Shown one piece after another: positions 42,679 to 55,311 of a stretch of 64,000 nucleotides of DNA. Source of the stretch: Litoditis marina (Eukaryota > Nematoda > Chromadorea > Rhabditida > Rhabditidae). Under the pieces are notes generated by a model that saw only the letters and a program-made list of their open reading frames with translations, ran no database searches and was not told where the DNA came from. The stretch is from assembly GCA_964036275.1 (NCBI GenBank), contig OZ038438.1, forward strand, positions 11,603,321 through 11,667,320, written 5' to 3'. A program made the position numbers and the translations under genes. The stretch's first letter is position 1, and the number at the start of each line of letters is the position of its first letter.

Positions 42679-45600
42679 GTGAGACTCATTTGTTCATTTA
42701 ACACGGCTTTTTAATGTCGCGTATTTCCTACCAAATTGAGTTGTACATGATTCAGTTATTTGTATTTATGTCTGAACTTGCTTTAGTTCTCTTAATGCAT
42801 GTGCCGTATTATCTCGTTCACAACTCGATTGAGTGCAAAACAGCTCTTTGGTTGTCGTTAACAATTCTCGAACAGTTGTATTTGAGCTAATACAGTTAAA
42901 TACTAGCCAAACGATAACAATTTGCTGATATTTCTCTCTTTCACGAAACAGCACTTGCACTGAGTACGATGATTGTTCAAATAGAACACGTGTGTTCCAT
43001 ATGTGTGGCTCAATATATACATATATATGTATATATACTATTTAAGCATGTACTGGTAGTGAAGTGGGCGGAACATCTTCGAAAGGAGGGGATGACACTG
43101 TATATGCAGCTATCGTTCGGTTCATTGGTCATACCTTTCGAAGAACAAAACGACTGATTAGGAGGGTAAGTCGTATTTCATACAAATAACTTGAAAAGTA
43201 TAGACTATCGATTACATGCAGTTGCCCACTTTCTCTCTCAGAGCAACATTATCAAGATATTATCCATGCCCTACTAAAGTGTACTACCTCGTGTTCATTC
43301 TAAAATCAAAAACCTACACTCGAAGTTAATTGTTGTTTCAGAAGTACACATTATATTTGAAAAAGAGGCGAGAGGATAAAGAGAAAAAGGAAAGCACACG
43401 GCGGAAATCTAAATTGGACGAGATCGGCAAATTGTCTAGAATTGAAGAACGTATAGAAGAAGAAGAAGGTGAACTTTTATAGTTCCTCAGAAAAAAAGAC
43501 TTTTACGTAAATATTGTTGAAGTTTGGTTGCTAAATTCGGTTTGGTACATGTAGGGTTTGGTACACCTTCCCTGACGGTCAAATGTCCAGTTACCTTGTA
43601 ATTAGCTATCACATTTTGTTTTATTCATAGAAGAGCATTTCAACACACAAGCATTACAGAAATATAATAATCTGTTTATCTGAATCTGTACTGAAATCGT
43701 ATGCATTTCTAGAAGAGACAAAACCACTCGAAGAAGAAACCTGGATGAGGACCAAAAAGAACCGTCGTGTCACAATAGGTTACAGCCCGAATGACAAATT
43801 TAAGAATGGAGGATTGCATGGTGCGTCTACGAATAAACCAAAACTTGCCTTGTCCCGCTGCGTGTGTAGTTTGATCTCTTTGCACATTGGTCAAAATTCA
43901 TGAATTATGACGTGTTTCGAGATCAAACTACAAAGATTTTGCCAGTCTCAATAGAATGATTTCTGCGAAAAACGCTATAGTTCGTTTCATCCATCGATTT
44001 AGTTCGGTTCAACCATCGATAGAAGCCAGTTACAGTACATTTTAGTGGGCGGAGTCAATTGGGTCGGAAAGTTGCCAAAGTTTCCAGCATCGACCAGCCT
44101 AATCAAAATTGTTGCATAAGCTGGGTATCGAGCTCAGCTGTGACAGGTGGCGCGGCGCCCACAAGCAGCCGGCCATTTAAACATGGTTGCCCAAATTAAA
44201 AACAGTGATATCCAATAATCTTTTCTGGCCGTTTTTCAATGTTCATTTTATCGAATTTTTATTTGCAATGAAAAGGCTGGCCAGCTGCCAGATCAGTCGC
44301 CTGCAATGTAGGCTGCGCTCTGGTCAGCATGGCTGACTACTATCGATGGGTGAAAGATAACCTAAATCAGAAAACACACGCAGTAATCATAAACAACGAA
44401 AAGAGTGAAATGAAAAGAGGTTAGTAAGAAATTACGTATCATTTTCAGTTCCACAACATCCGAAAAGTTTGAATGGGGACGATTCTGAAACCGATTGGTC
44501 AGACAGAGATGACGATGACATACAGGTAAAAAAGGCGCACTTTAAATCGTCTGCATGATATTTCAATATTTGTCTTGTATATTTCCATTTCCATCACAAA
44601 AAATTGTCGTACATTGCAGGCAATTGAATACGGTGACAGATGCTCGGGGTTAGGCTGGCTGCGTCAGAAGATTAAGCAGTTCGTGGTTTGCGACCATTTC
44701 ACGAGAGGCATTTTGGTGGCCATTCTAGTGAACACTCTCTCCATGGGTGTGGAATACCATCAACAGGTAATCAACTGGGTCACTCATGGGAGAGTCTCGA
44801 ACAGTACAAGTCGATGTGATCTAGTGTTTTGTGGTTTGACCCGCTTGAATTTATGTCGTTATTCGCGATCTCTGGTGTGAATCTGCTCATCGACAATTCA
44901 GATGTGGCAATTTCCTACACTTTCTTTTCTCACTTTTGTTGAATAATAACCCGATTCGAACCGTCAAATGTACAATAATATCAAAACCCAAAACATTTTC
45001 TACAGTCTGTTCACTTGTAATTCTTTGGACGTTATTTCTCCTTGCTCGATTTCAGCGACTAGAATACAACTCAAGTTTGGTCACCCATTCTAGATCATCT
45101 ATTTTTTGCAGCCGGAGCTGCTCACAACTATTCTCGAGTACTCTAACCTATTTTTCACCGCTTTGTTTGCTTTCGAAATGCTGTTGAAAGTCATCGCAGA
45201 CGGTCTTTTCGGCTATCTCTCAGACGGCTTCAACCTGTTCGATGGTGGAATCGTGGCACTCAGGTATTGATGTACAGCAATCACTAACAATTTCTCATAG
45301 AAACAGAGAAAATACCAACAACACTGACCAACTTACATTTGTGCACAGTATCAGGTCAAACATATATGGTGGCCGGCTTATTGAACTCTAAACACGCAGA
45401 ACTTCCACTAAAATGTCAATTGTCCACGTATTTTTCTGTATCTGATGAGGGTATTTTCCAGCGTACTGGAACTGTTCCAAGAGGGAAAAGGGGGTTTGTC
45501 TGTTCTGCGAACTTTTCGTCTACTACGAATCCTGAAGCTGGTCCGATTCATGCCCGCGTTGAGGTACCAACTGATCGTCATGTTGCGCACAATGGACAAC

Positions 45601-48600
45601 GTCACAGTGTTCTTTGGACTCCTCGTCTTGTTCATCTTCATATTCAGGTATGTGCGGTCTCGTTCGAAACCTCACCACGCGAAATTTGAAAGTAGTCTCC
45701 CGATTGTACCCAACAAATCAGAAATCATAAAATTTGTGTACCTTTCAGGTGGAACATTTACCACAGGTTATTATGAAATAAACATTACAGAACATGTATT
45801 ATGTTTCAAAAAAAATACAATCTCTCACTTAATTACGTAAACAACAAGTGAATTACAATATCATCGTTTTTCTCTAAGTCTTCCAGAGTTTCTTTTTTTT
45901 CTAGCTCTAGCCCTCGGCATAGGTGGTTCATGATTCTTGTTCAGCTCAGTATTATAGGCCACAACAATTCGGTTATGAATAGATGAATGAACATCATCCA
46001 TGATTTGCTTGTAGTCAGAACCGCCAATGAGAGTTTTGCTTCCGACCATACACTAATTCCATCACAAGAACATTCCCTCGGTTCCTACTCGAACAAATCA
46101 TCCCCAACTTACATGAATTTCCTTCTCTAATTGACAAGCACCGCACAAAGAACTCACCCGTTCGAAGAGATCACTCACGCTTTCCAGCATTCTCGGCATG
46201 AACCTTTTCGGCTGTAAGTTTTGCAAATACGAGGAGCGATTACTGGGAGGTCCTGCCAAAAAGTGTGAACGAAAAAACTTCGATACTCTACTTTGGGCCC
46301 TAATCACGGTATTCCAGGTGAGTATCACCTGCTTAACCGTTCCCAGCACGCATTTTCTGTTGCATGGTCTAGAGTGGAGCATGAGTGTTCGTTTAACTGA
46401 TCATCAATACTTGTTTTTAACACCCAATTGTTGCGAATCTACATCAAGTTGTGTGAGTCATATTGGGTAGAGTATGCTGCGTGCAAACTGCGAAGGAAGA
46501 TGGGTAATATGCAGTCTCAAAAACGGATAAATTTAGTGACAAATATTTGAATATGGTTGAACAGATCAGTCCGGGTTTCATTGTCGTTGCTTATTGTGTT
46601 ACGTGTTTTCAGCACCCTTGGCATGGTTCTGTTCGGTTGCAAATTTTGTTTCCACAACAAAACGAACGAACAGTGCACGTGTAGTCAAATTCGAAACAAA
46701 GAATGTTGGTGCGATCGGATGAACTACGACAACATCCTCCACGCTACCGTTACCGTGTTCGAAGTCAGTGTTGTCTAGTGTTTGGCTATTAGTGCGAGTA
46801 TTGTATGACCGTCATGTTCGTTGTGAACTAGATTTATACTTTTGATACAGCCAACATGTGGTACAAATTTTTACCCATGGCATCATGTTCCGTGCTTCAC
46901 TCCGTCCGTATTTTCGGAATGAACTTCTAGTCGGTGAAAAGTTGTGTTATGTGTGTACAGTAAAAACGATTCAGATTCTTACACAAGAAGACTGGAATAT
47001 GGTATTATTCAACGGTATGGCGCAGACGAACCCATGGGCGGCTCTGTACTTCGTAGCATTGATGACCTTTGGCAACTACGTTCTGTTCAATCTGTTGGTT
47101 GCTATCTTGGTGGAAGGCTTTCAAGAGAGCAAAGAAGAAGAGAAACGGCAGTTGGTGGGTGATTTCTATACAATCCTGCTACTATCACACTTCATGATAC
47201 TACTAAATGATTGTTCATTTTTATTATTTTGAGGAAGAGGACGCGCGGAAAAAAGAAATAGAAGAGGAAAACGACAGGAAGAAAGAGTTGGAGGCGCTCA
47301 TAGCGAAAACTACCTATTCGACGTTTGTTAAAGGAAATACGAAGGCCGAGTGCACATGCATACCTGCCAAAACAGCCATTTGTGCTCCTTCGACTGAGAA
47401 AACAGTGAGTTATTGAACTTGATTGAACGGTCCTACAAACTTTTCGAAATTATTGGACCCAATGAAGAATATTTAGAAATCTTTGAAGGAAAATGACGAA
47501 AAAATAACCATTGATTGCTTTAGATAACGGGAAATGGATACCATCGGCTAGCAACAGAGGAGCAGAACAACATAAACAGTGAAGATAACCTATTCTCTGC
47601 AAGGTAACCAAGAAGTCACCTTTGTTCTTTGAAAAAAGAGTTGTTACAAATTATAACTCATATTTTCGGTGTACAATTCATTTAACAGGGTTCTTGAGCG
47701 ATAATCTAACCATCACTTTTGAAAAAAGTTCAAAACAAGAACCTCGGATATGCCTAGGATAATAAAAAACAGTGTATGGTTCTAGAATGTAAAAACAATG
47801 TTGATATTTTCTTTTTTTTTGCAGGCTGAATCGCCATGCCTCCCTCGTGATTTCTGGACCAAATGGAGGAATAGCCTATCGTCAAAGAGTGCACAGCTGG
47901 GGAGGTCTATGTCATCATTTCAACCCAAATTGTGCCGTTCATGGAAGAAAAGCACTAATCGAAACTTACGCCAGAGAGAAATTTCTTGAGGTTCGTTCAC
48001 TCTTAGTGCTCATTACACGTTGAGCACTCAATCAAATGTTTTATTAAAAACCTTTTCTCAAATTCAACTCACACAACATGTTAGAAACAGCGCTTGAGAC
48101 AATTGTTGAATTGAAAATTCATCGTGTATTCGAAACTTTCAGGCAAGTCAAGAGTTGAAACAAGCATTGGCAGAGGAAGAACGGAGAAACGAACTGAAAC
48201 AAAACACTCGGTGGAGGAAACTTCTGCGAAAAACTTGCTTAGGGGAACGACTCGAATACGCGCTGTTTTGTTTTGGACCAAAAAACAAACTCCGTATAAG
48301 GTGAGATAATGGAAACCTGTAGTGACCGGTCTTACTATGCCAGTTTCACTGATAGGAAAATGACAATACTAATTTATCACCAACATTTTCAGATGTCTTC
48401 AATTGACTCAGAAGAAGTGGTTCGATTATTTCATCCTAGTCTTCATCGGAATAAACTGCGTGACGCTTGCCATGGAGAGGCCGTCCATTCCCCCTGACAG
48501 CTTCGAGCGACAGTTTCTCATCCTCTCCGGATACATGTTTACCATCATCTTCTCCACAGAAATGATGCTGAAGGTGTGTCATACTTGGACAACTTCTCAA

Positions 48601-51600
48601 CCGATACAGACATTCTCAATAGTATTTGCACAAAAAGTCAAAAAAGTGTTTCAAATGCCGCTGTAGGTTCATTATGTTTCATCTTAGTTGTTTTTGATTT
48701 TGTCAGTCCACATTCACACAGAACAAATTTCGTAAATATTCTACTTACCGCGAACATTTGAGAGCATCAGAGGTGTGACTACATTATGTTCATTTGAATC
48801 GGTCCATCCCAGGTGATCGCGAACGGTTGTATTATTGGGAAGGACTCCTACTTCAAAGATGGCTGGAACATTTTGGACGGAATTCTTGTTATCATTTCTC
48901 TTGTCAACATTCTATTCGAGTTATTTGCTACTGGAGGTACGCACTGAGCGAACCATACTCGAAAACCCCAAATCTCAGAATGGTTTAAACGCTTTTGAAA
49001 CAGTTACGTAATTTAGTGAAATGCGAAAAGATCGTCGAAGCTATGAACTTTGGTTTTGGAGTTGGAACATAATGTAATGGTGCCTATCTGATCAAGCTAC
49101 AAGGATAAATTCACTCATTGGTTGATTGACAAAGCCACGCCTTCAAAAAGCCTCATTGAATATGGTCTTTCATTGGAATACAACTTTGAAAAACTATTCT
49201 TCTTCATTCGTTAGTTGAAAGACATTTTTCACCAGATGTTCGATATTTCAGATTCTCCCAAAATATTCGGAGTCATTCGAGTATTGCGCTTGCTCCGTGC
49301 ATTGAGACCTCTTCGCGTGATCAACAGAGCGCCAGGTGTCAAACTTGTAGTTATGACTCTCATATCAAGGTGAGCTAATCTGTACAACGTTGTAACACCT
49401 TAGTATTTCAATCACCACGCAAGTGATTGGTGAAAATTGAACACTTGTTTGTTGGGCTCACACAACGGTTAGTGTTCACATAAGAGCTGATGGGAAATCT
49501 GGTTCGATTCTTTGTATGAGAGTAAATTATTGAATGGATTGTCGTTATTTCAGTCTCAAGCCGATCGGAAATATTGTTCTTATTTGCTGCACGTTTTTCA
49601 TCATATTTGGTATACTGGGAGTTCAACTCTTCAAGGTTGGTTATTGCGATGGACGCCGTTCTCGATAGAACTTCTGATGAAATAACAAATCAACTTTCTT
49701 CCAGGGTATGATGTTTCATTGCGTCGGTCCAGAAATCAACAATGTAACAACTAAACTAGATTGTTTGGAGGATCCGAGGAACAAATGGGTCAATCACCGC
49801 TACAACTTCGACAATCTTGGACAGGTAATTAACAAAATGAAATAAACAACAGAAATGCTCTTGCCGCCATCTTCCCTTGTTTCAATCTGGCAACCTAACA
49901 TTTCCACCCTTATCAAGTGAAAACTTACATAAAAGGGGTGGGGATCTCTTTTAACTTCAAGCTTTGAATGTGTTCACACAAGTTGTGGAGAAATACTTTC
50001 AGGCACTGATGTCTTTGTTTGTGTTATCGAGCAAAGATGGTTGGGTTTCCATCATGTACCAAGGCATCGATGCGGTTGGCGTGGACATTCAGGTATTTAT
50101 TCTAATTAGCGCCGATAAGATGGATTCCATAATTGAAATAGAGAACATCTTCAACTAATATTAACGTCGTGTACACTCTAAAAGCAGCAAACTTACATCG
50201 TCCGCTTCACCTTTACATGGTTGAGCGAGATTGTTGGATGAAAAATTGAGGATCTGTGCAAAAAAGCTAATACGACGCCACAATGTTTCAGCCCGTGGAG
50301 AACTATAACGAATGGCGAATGATCTACTTCATATCGTTTCTGTTATTGGTTGGATTCTTCGTGTTGAATATGTTCGTTGGAGTTGTGGTGGAAAACTTTC
50401 ACAAATGCAAAGAGGCTCTGGAAAAAGTTGGTTTAACTATACGTGATCATAGTTGTATCTCTGTAGTTTATCGAAAATCACCATATTGTTAATAACACTC
50501 TTCAGGAAATGCGTGAGAAGGCTAAGGAAAAGAGGTTACAACGTCAACTCAAACGACAGAAGTTCGAAGAAAGCATGGCGGGCAAAAAGAAAAGAGGTTC
50601 GTACTGACTGGACACCATGAAAAAAATTTTCTCTCTTGTTGAAAGATTGATAGCCGTATGCGAAAACGCATTGTACAGTTATTGCATGTTGCTGATTCCA
50701 CACATGAGTAGATCGATCGATCGATCGTTTGTTGGTTTTTTTAAACATCCAATTTCCGACGCCCTACTGAGAATGTATGGATTCTTCAACGCTGATTCTT
50801 CAGAAACAAAGCACACTTTTGTTCCAGCCGCCCAAATTAAGCCGTATTGGCACAGTTATGGACCAACTCGATTGTTTCTCCATGGCATTGTGACCTCAAA
50901 GTACTTCGATCTGGCCATCGCAGCAGTGATTGGTAGGCTGCTTCAATTTTGAGTTTTTGTTTATGATAATATAGTTGTAAGATAAGATAAAGGTAGGTAA
51001 GATGAGAATTTACTCTTCCCATAAATGGATTGTACTTCAGTAGTTAGCAAAACTGCGGTCTCGTTTGATCAGAACGAAACATAATCGATATCAGGTTCTT
51101 ATGAAGTTTATTTATTTATTTATTTGATGCACTACGAGGTGCGCAAAACGAAAAAAAAATGACTTAACACAGGATTACTCGAATAATTGATCAAAGAAAA
51201 AGAACTTAGTAAAATACAATAGTCAGGAAAGTGCACGTCTAGAATTATGAAAATACTTCTGCAAATCCGCCAACTATACACACAGTTTTGTTGTATGGAT
51301 CGATGAATTCAAAAATCAGTATTTCGCCAATCGAAGCTACAGGCTCTGGTGAATCTGAATTGTATTCTCCAATGAGTTCGATGTGAACTTGTGAACTCAA
51401 CTCAGTGCGTTTCAGGAATCAACGTGATATCAATGGCGATGGAGTTCTATATGATGCCTATGGGCTTGAAATACGTTCTCAAAGCGCTCAATTACTTTTT
51501 CACCGCGGTTTTCACACTGGAGGCTGCTATCAAATTAATTGCCCTGGGATTCAAGAGATTTTTCATTGAAAGGTATGTTAATCGCCGAATAGTGAAAACA

Positions 51601-54335
51601 ATAAACAAAATAGAAAAGTACCACGTGATAAAAATGAGGATAAAATGTAAGAAAAAAAGTGTGAGAAAAAGTTAGGAAGATAGCCTCTCAAAAACTATTT
51701 CAGATGGAATCGTCTTGATATTTTCATTGTTTTCCTCTCCATCGCGGGAATAGTGTTTGAAGAATTCGAAGCTCTCGAATTACCAATCAACCCCACTATT
51801 ATTCGGGTAATGAGAGTTCTTCGAATTGCTCGAGGTGAGTTACCCCATAATACTGAACTCTCATTATAACAACAAAAACATAGATTCTAGATTGCTACCA
51901 CGCCTGATAGTAAACCTCACAGTTTAGAAAGTTAAAAACATGACTTTGTTGATCTACATGTGTAGAGAAAGTAGACACCAAATGATCACTCAACAGAGCT
52001 GCCAAAATGAACTTAACTGTCGTTAATTTTGAGCCTGAATTAGGTTTGTATTCATACTCTATTATTATTTTATATCCAACAGCTCGAGTCTGGCTAAATT
52101 GTAATGAATGATGACGGAACAAATTAAAATACTGAAGATTTTAACTATCTAAATTAATGTCAAGCAAATTAAAAAGAGGTGTTCAATATTGGGTTTTCCA
52201 GTGCTGAAATTGCTAAAAATGGCTAAAGGAATTCGTTCATTGCTAGACACAGTGGGAGAAGCACTACCACAGGTAAGCTGACATTCCAGTAAAGTGCAGC
52301 AAAGTTGTTCCATATTTTGCTCATTCTTTCCATTTTCCCGATATATATATATATATATATATATGAATTTTCTTACAGGTCGGAAACTTGGGCTCGTTGT
52401 TTTTTCTCCTGTTCTTCATTTTTGCCGCTCTGGGTGTGGAACTGTTTGGAAAACTAGGTAAACACAGAAGCCAATATAATCGTCAACATTAATAAACTAG
52501 TCGCATCGATCTAGAATAATTTGAACTTTGCAGAGTGCTCCGAAGATCATCCTTGTGACGGATTAGGAGAACATGCCCACTTCAAAAACTTTGGCATGGC
52601 GTTTCTCACCCTTTTTCGGATCGCAACTGGAGACAATTGGAACGGTATCATGAAAGTGAGAATATCATCTATTGTTTATAATTCACAATCCGTCAACAAA
52701 CCATATTCTATTCAGTTTGCAGGTATAACCATCCAACAATACGTCATCGTATATTTGACTATTCATGCATGGTTAGGATCGAAAGTACCATTCTACAATT
52801 AGTTAGGACAAACGTTGATGGTCAGATGGAATTGAAAATCGTTTGGCAATTGGTTGATTTACACTTTCACGAACTAGAGGTTTTATATTGCCATTTAGAA
52901 CCGTTCGCCGGGTTACTAGGAGACGTATATTTTAGGATGCGTTGCGAGACGACTGTGATTCTTCCGACCATTGTGAGACAAACTGCTGTGTAGATCCTAT
53001 TCTGGCACCATGCTTCTTCGTCATTTTTGTGCTGATTTCGCAATTTGTTCTCGTCAATGTGGTCGTTGCGGTCCTGATGAAACATTTGGAAGAGAGTAAC
53101 AAACGAGATGCAGAGAGTGCCGAGGCTGAAAAGTCCGGTTGGTGATCGTACATTCTATTTATATGGTCTCTATAATTTTTCTCTCATATGTATTGCTCAT
53201 TCTGTTGAAATGAGTTCTTTTCGGGAAGCAGGTCTTTTTTCACGACCAAATACACAAAAAAAATCACCGGTTGGCCATATTCGAAAACATTATCTTCCCA
53301 CCTTCCCTGTAGCCCCCACAAAAATCTAGTTTCCGTGCGGTGCTCGGCTTTTAGTTTGTACTCAGTCGTTTGAGACATTATCCAAAACTTTTGTAAAGAT
53401 CAGATTGAAACTCAAACTTGGTCAAGAGTAATGAGTGGATATTTTAGGGATCGTAGCCCCTGAAGGAGACGCGAGTATCAATGCAGACTTGGAAGAACTG
53501 GAAGAAAAAGATGAGGCGGAAAATGAGAAAAACTCGACCATGATAAATCTAGAAAAGGAACTGATCGAAGCCGAGATGCGAATGATGAATGCAGAGATAA
53601 TCAGAACAGAAAGCATGACGGACAGAGAGAGCGACCTCATGCCACTTTGCTCAACGGAATCCGAACAGAGTAAGCTGAAACCTGTATGCTAACGAGTATC
53701 ACTGCTACCACACTCAGTGACTGAGAAACCTCATTTATAAAAAAACAGAAATTTACTATTTCTCCTTTGTGAATGATAGAAACTGGATAATCAGACTGAC
53801 TCGGAGATAGTTATTGTAACTGTATTCCAAGTATTCAAACGATGTTTTCAGAAAACGATGACCATTCTCCAAGGTTAGAGACGCATTCGACCGACATTTC
53901 CAGGTAAAACACCAGTTATGCACATTGTGTTGTTATAACAGAAATCAGTTGTGTGTTCTGCTTTGATGAATTTTATTGTTTTCATTTTTCGCTCCACAAA
54001 ATCGAAACAACTTGAAGATGATGAATTATTACGCACAGCGGGAAAAATATAAGATAATGGGAATGAACAAGACAGAAGAAACAGAAGTTGGGGCACGAGA
54101 CAATGGAGATTACAGTCACAGATGGAAAAATGGACACAATGAACTGGAACCAAGTTGCTTAGTTCAGTCTGTAGTTAGAGTGTAATTGATTAAATGTATT
54201 TTCTTTTCATTGCCGCCCGACTCTTGAAGCTGACTAAGTTCGAACTTCTCTGCAAAGAATCTACCGTCAACATTTTTCAGGTCAAACAGTGAACGAGCAT
54301 CATTCCGGTCGAGAAGAACAAATTGGATGTATTAG
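38104..54335 (+). CDS. Cav3: T-type (Cav3) voltage-gated calcium channel alpha1 subunit
   Basis: Pore-forming subunit of a low-voltage-activated calcium channel of the plasma membrane. About 46 coding exons in consistent phase give about 1,796 residues (1,803 with the alternative turret exon), close to nematode CCA-1. Four six-helix domains are complete. The selectivity-filter residues are Glu, Glu, Asp, Asp (SLEGW, TQEDW, SSKDGW, TGDNW), the EEDD signature of Cav3 as opposed to EEEE in Cav1/Cav2. Each domain has an Arg-rich S4. The I-II, II-III and III-IV linkers are short. Domain-by-domain exons are given in the following entries. The start is the ATG directly after an acceptor at 38104; earlier coding exons cannot be excluded. 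The C-terminal end is uncertain. The direct relatives are vertebrate CACNA1G/H/I, worm cca-1 and fly Ca-alpha1T. Confidence 0.95.
43047..44525 (+). CDS. Cav3: Cav3: I-II linker
   Basis: Exons 43047-43165, 43342-43468, 43713-43820, 44449-44525 (residues about 477-620). The first exon ends in a basic helix ([10 protein letters not shown]) where vertebrate Cav3 proteins have the second helix of the gating brake, which keeps the channel shut at rest. The following exons are rich in K, R and E, and the last is acidic (DRDDDD). The linker is far shorter than in vertebrates. Confidence 0.9.
43865..43932. repeat. Short perfect inverted repeat in a Cav3 intron
   Basis: Arms tgtagtttgatctc (43865-43878) and gagatcaaactaca (43919-43932) are exact reverse complements around a 40-nt loop. 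It lies about 45 nt after exon 43713-43820. It could be a small hairpin or a mobile-element scar. Confidence 0.6.
44620..47154 (+). CDS. Cav3: Cav3: domain II
   Basis: Exons 44620-44766, 45112-45263, 45462-45647, then one of two alternative turret exons (46188-46317 or 46613-46763), then 46975-47154; residues about 621-885. S4 is [20 protein letters not shown]. The filter lies at the start of the last exon ([15 protein letters not shown]), followed by the highly conserved S6 stretch [20 protein letters not shown]. Confidence 0.95.
45861..46190 (-). CDS. Possible small gene nested antisense in a Cav3 intron
   Basis: Two exons, 46113-46190 and 45861-46052, with a GT-AG intron (gtaagttggg ... 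ggaattag) joined in phase 0, would encode 89 residues. The first exon is [12 protein letters not shown] then [14 protein letters not shown]; the second contains [20 protein letters not shown] and a strongly basic tail ([18 protein letters not shown]) before TGA. Codon use looks coding-like. The ATG overlaps the Cav3 turret exon by 3 nt, and an in-frame ATG also exists 9 nt upstream. I do not recognise a family. The alternative is an uninterrupted 62-codon frame from 46049, or chance. Confidence 0.4.
46188..46317 (+). CDS. Cav3: Cav3 alternative turret exon, 12b-like
   Basis: 130 nt, entered in phase 2 and left in phase 0; encodes [12 protein letters not shown] ... [18 protein letters not shown] (S5 end, turret, pore helix). 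It resembles the single constitutive exon of vertebrate Cav3 (GCKFSL...DRKNFDSLLWAIVTVFQ). It has three cysteines. Acceptor ctttccag, donor gtgagt. Confidence 0.93.
46613..46763 (+). CDS. Cav3: Cav3 alternative turret exon, 12a-like (Cys-rich)
   Basis: 151 nt, with the same entry and exit phase as 46188-46317 and homologous ends ([13 protein letters not shown] ... [17 protein letters not shown]), but a longer turret with six cysteines in all (including QCTCS and ECWCDR). In protostomes such as the snail Lymnaea, a Cys-rich exon 12a raises sodium permeation of Cav3 relative to exon 12b. Donor is gtcagt. Confidence 0.93.
47234..48300 (+). CDS. Cav3: Cav3: II-III linker
   Basis: Exons 47234-47404, 47524-47603, 47825-47990, 48143-48300 (residues about 886-1077). 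The linker starts with a charged helix continuing S6 ([14 protein letters not shown]). It contains a His/Cys-bearing middle part ([18 protein letters not shown]) and ends in a basic amphipathic segment leading to IIIS1. No synprint-like motif is seen, as expected for Cav3. Confidence 0.88.
48393..50426 (+). CDS. Cav3: Cav3: domain III
   Basis: Exons 48393-48573, 48813-48936, 49252-49369, 49554-49635, 49705-49824, 50003-50092, 50292-50426 (residues about 1078-1360). S4 reads [20 protein letters not shown]. The filter is [14 protein letters not shown], with the Asp diagnostic of T-type channels. S6 is [19 protein letters not shown]. Confidence 0.95.
50506..53137 (+). CDS. Cav3: Cav3: III-IV linker and domain IV
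   Basis: Exons 50506-50596 (very basic linker start), 50804-50932, 51416-51572, 51704-51834, 52202-52272, 52379-52457, 52534-52655, 52936-53137 (residues about 1361-1687). S4 spans an exon junction ([10 protein letters not shown] / [12 protein letters not shown]). The filter is [13 protein letters not shown] Cys-rich pore-S6 loop follows ([12 protein letters not shown]), then S6 ([20 protein letters not shown]). Confidence 0.95.
52341..52364. repeat. (AT)n microsatellite
   Basis: Twelve AT dinucleotides in the Cav3 intron just upstream of the domain IV exon at 52379, about 15 nt before its acceptor. Confidence 0.95.
53448..54335 (+). CDS. Cav3: Cav3: C-terminal tail
   Basis: Exons 53448-53669 (acidic coiled-coil-like, [14 protein letters not shown]), 53852-53903 and 54281-54335 (TAG stop). 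The last exon is joined in phase 2 and gives a 17-residue basic end ([10 protein letters not shown]). If the donor at 53904 is not used the frame closes immediately (AGG TAA), giving almost the same protein without that end. A coding-like block at 54018-54184 lies between but cannot be joined in frame. A possible AATAAA signal is at 55081. Confidence 0.6.
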
Positions 54336-55311
54336 TGTTGTACCTTCTCCTAGTCATATTCATATTTCCCCCTATTCCCATCTGTTCGAACGGAGTTCCA
54401 AACAGGATAAATCATCATCATTTTTAACTACCTTAGTCATATTCCCATTATTTCGTTTAGTACAATATTGTGAGTTTCTATTCTTTGAGATCTTTGCACC
54501 TCTACAGGTAATTGTTATCGATAAATTCGATGAGGCCTTATTAGTATCTACTACTTCTTTCATTACTGTATCTGGGTACTTTGATCGTATTATTGCCAGT
54601 TTCGTATTTCTGTGTGGAAATGTCAAAGTACTCATTCTTCTTTAAATCAGCTACAGAATATCAAGGACTTTATCCTACAGGCATATTGAATTTTCATCAT
54701 TCGAGCTCTTTATTCCTTATTCACTTGCACCAGATCTACACTTGATGTTGGTTTACGTCAATGAACGTGTGATAAACAACAAGTTGTTTCAACTGGTAAT
54801 ATGTCCACAGGGTACAAAGCGAAAATGCAAATTTCAGTCGAAACATTCATTTATTTGAGCATAGGCATTGTAACAGTATATACACACAGGTAAGAAATCC
54901 TAGTCGATGTTACCGGCACCTCTGAAACATTGTGGAATTTTATAATAAGAAATACTACTCGAGAAACTAATTGGGTGCGAGAAAACGAGTATGAAGTACC
55001 AAAGAACTTTATATAAAAATCTCAAAATCCGTTTGCACGTAACATAATACTGTTTTCATTGTATGACTCTCTGAATTTCGAATAAATGAGGCTAGAAGAA
55101 CAAAACCATGTTACGCCGGTCATGATGCGGGTTGTCCATACGGTCGCCATTCTTTCTAGTTTCTCGAACATAGTTATATTTCAACAGATAAACTTCGTGA
55201 AAAATAAATTAGAGAAACTAGTAAATTATATAACTAACAATCATGTTTAGTTGTTTATATGAACTGTCTAACAGAGAATTGGAGTTGTTCAAACAGCAGA
55301 TAGAACTTACC
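54336..55311. other. Convergent intergenic region
   Basis: 3' flanks of Cav3 (plus) and the Thr-rich gene (minus). A 118-codon plus-strand frame (54289-54645) starts inside the last Cav3 exon in another frame; it has no known domain and no phase-compatible upstream exon. AATAAA at 55081 may end the Cav3 transcript. Confidence 0.45.

Noticed and set aside
54289..54645. 118-codon frame as an extra Cav3 terminal exon
   Set aside because: It would need phase 1 entry, but the preceding exon ends in phase 2; the sequence is hydrophobic and matches no Cav3 tail feature.
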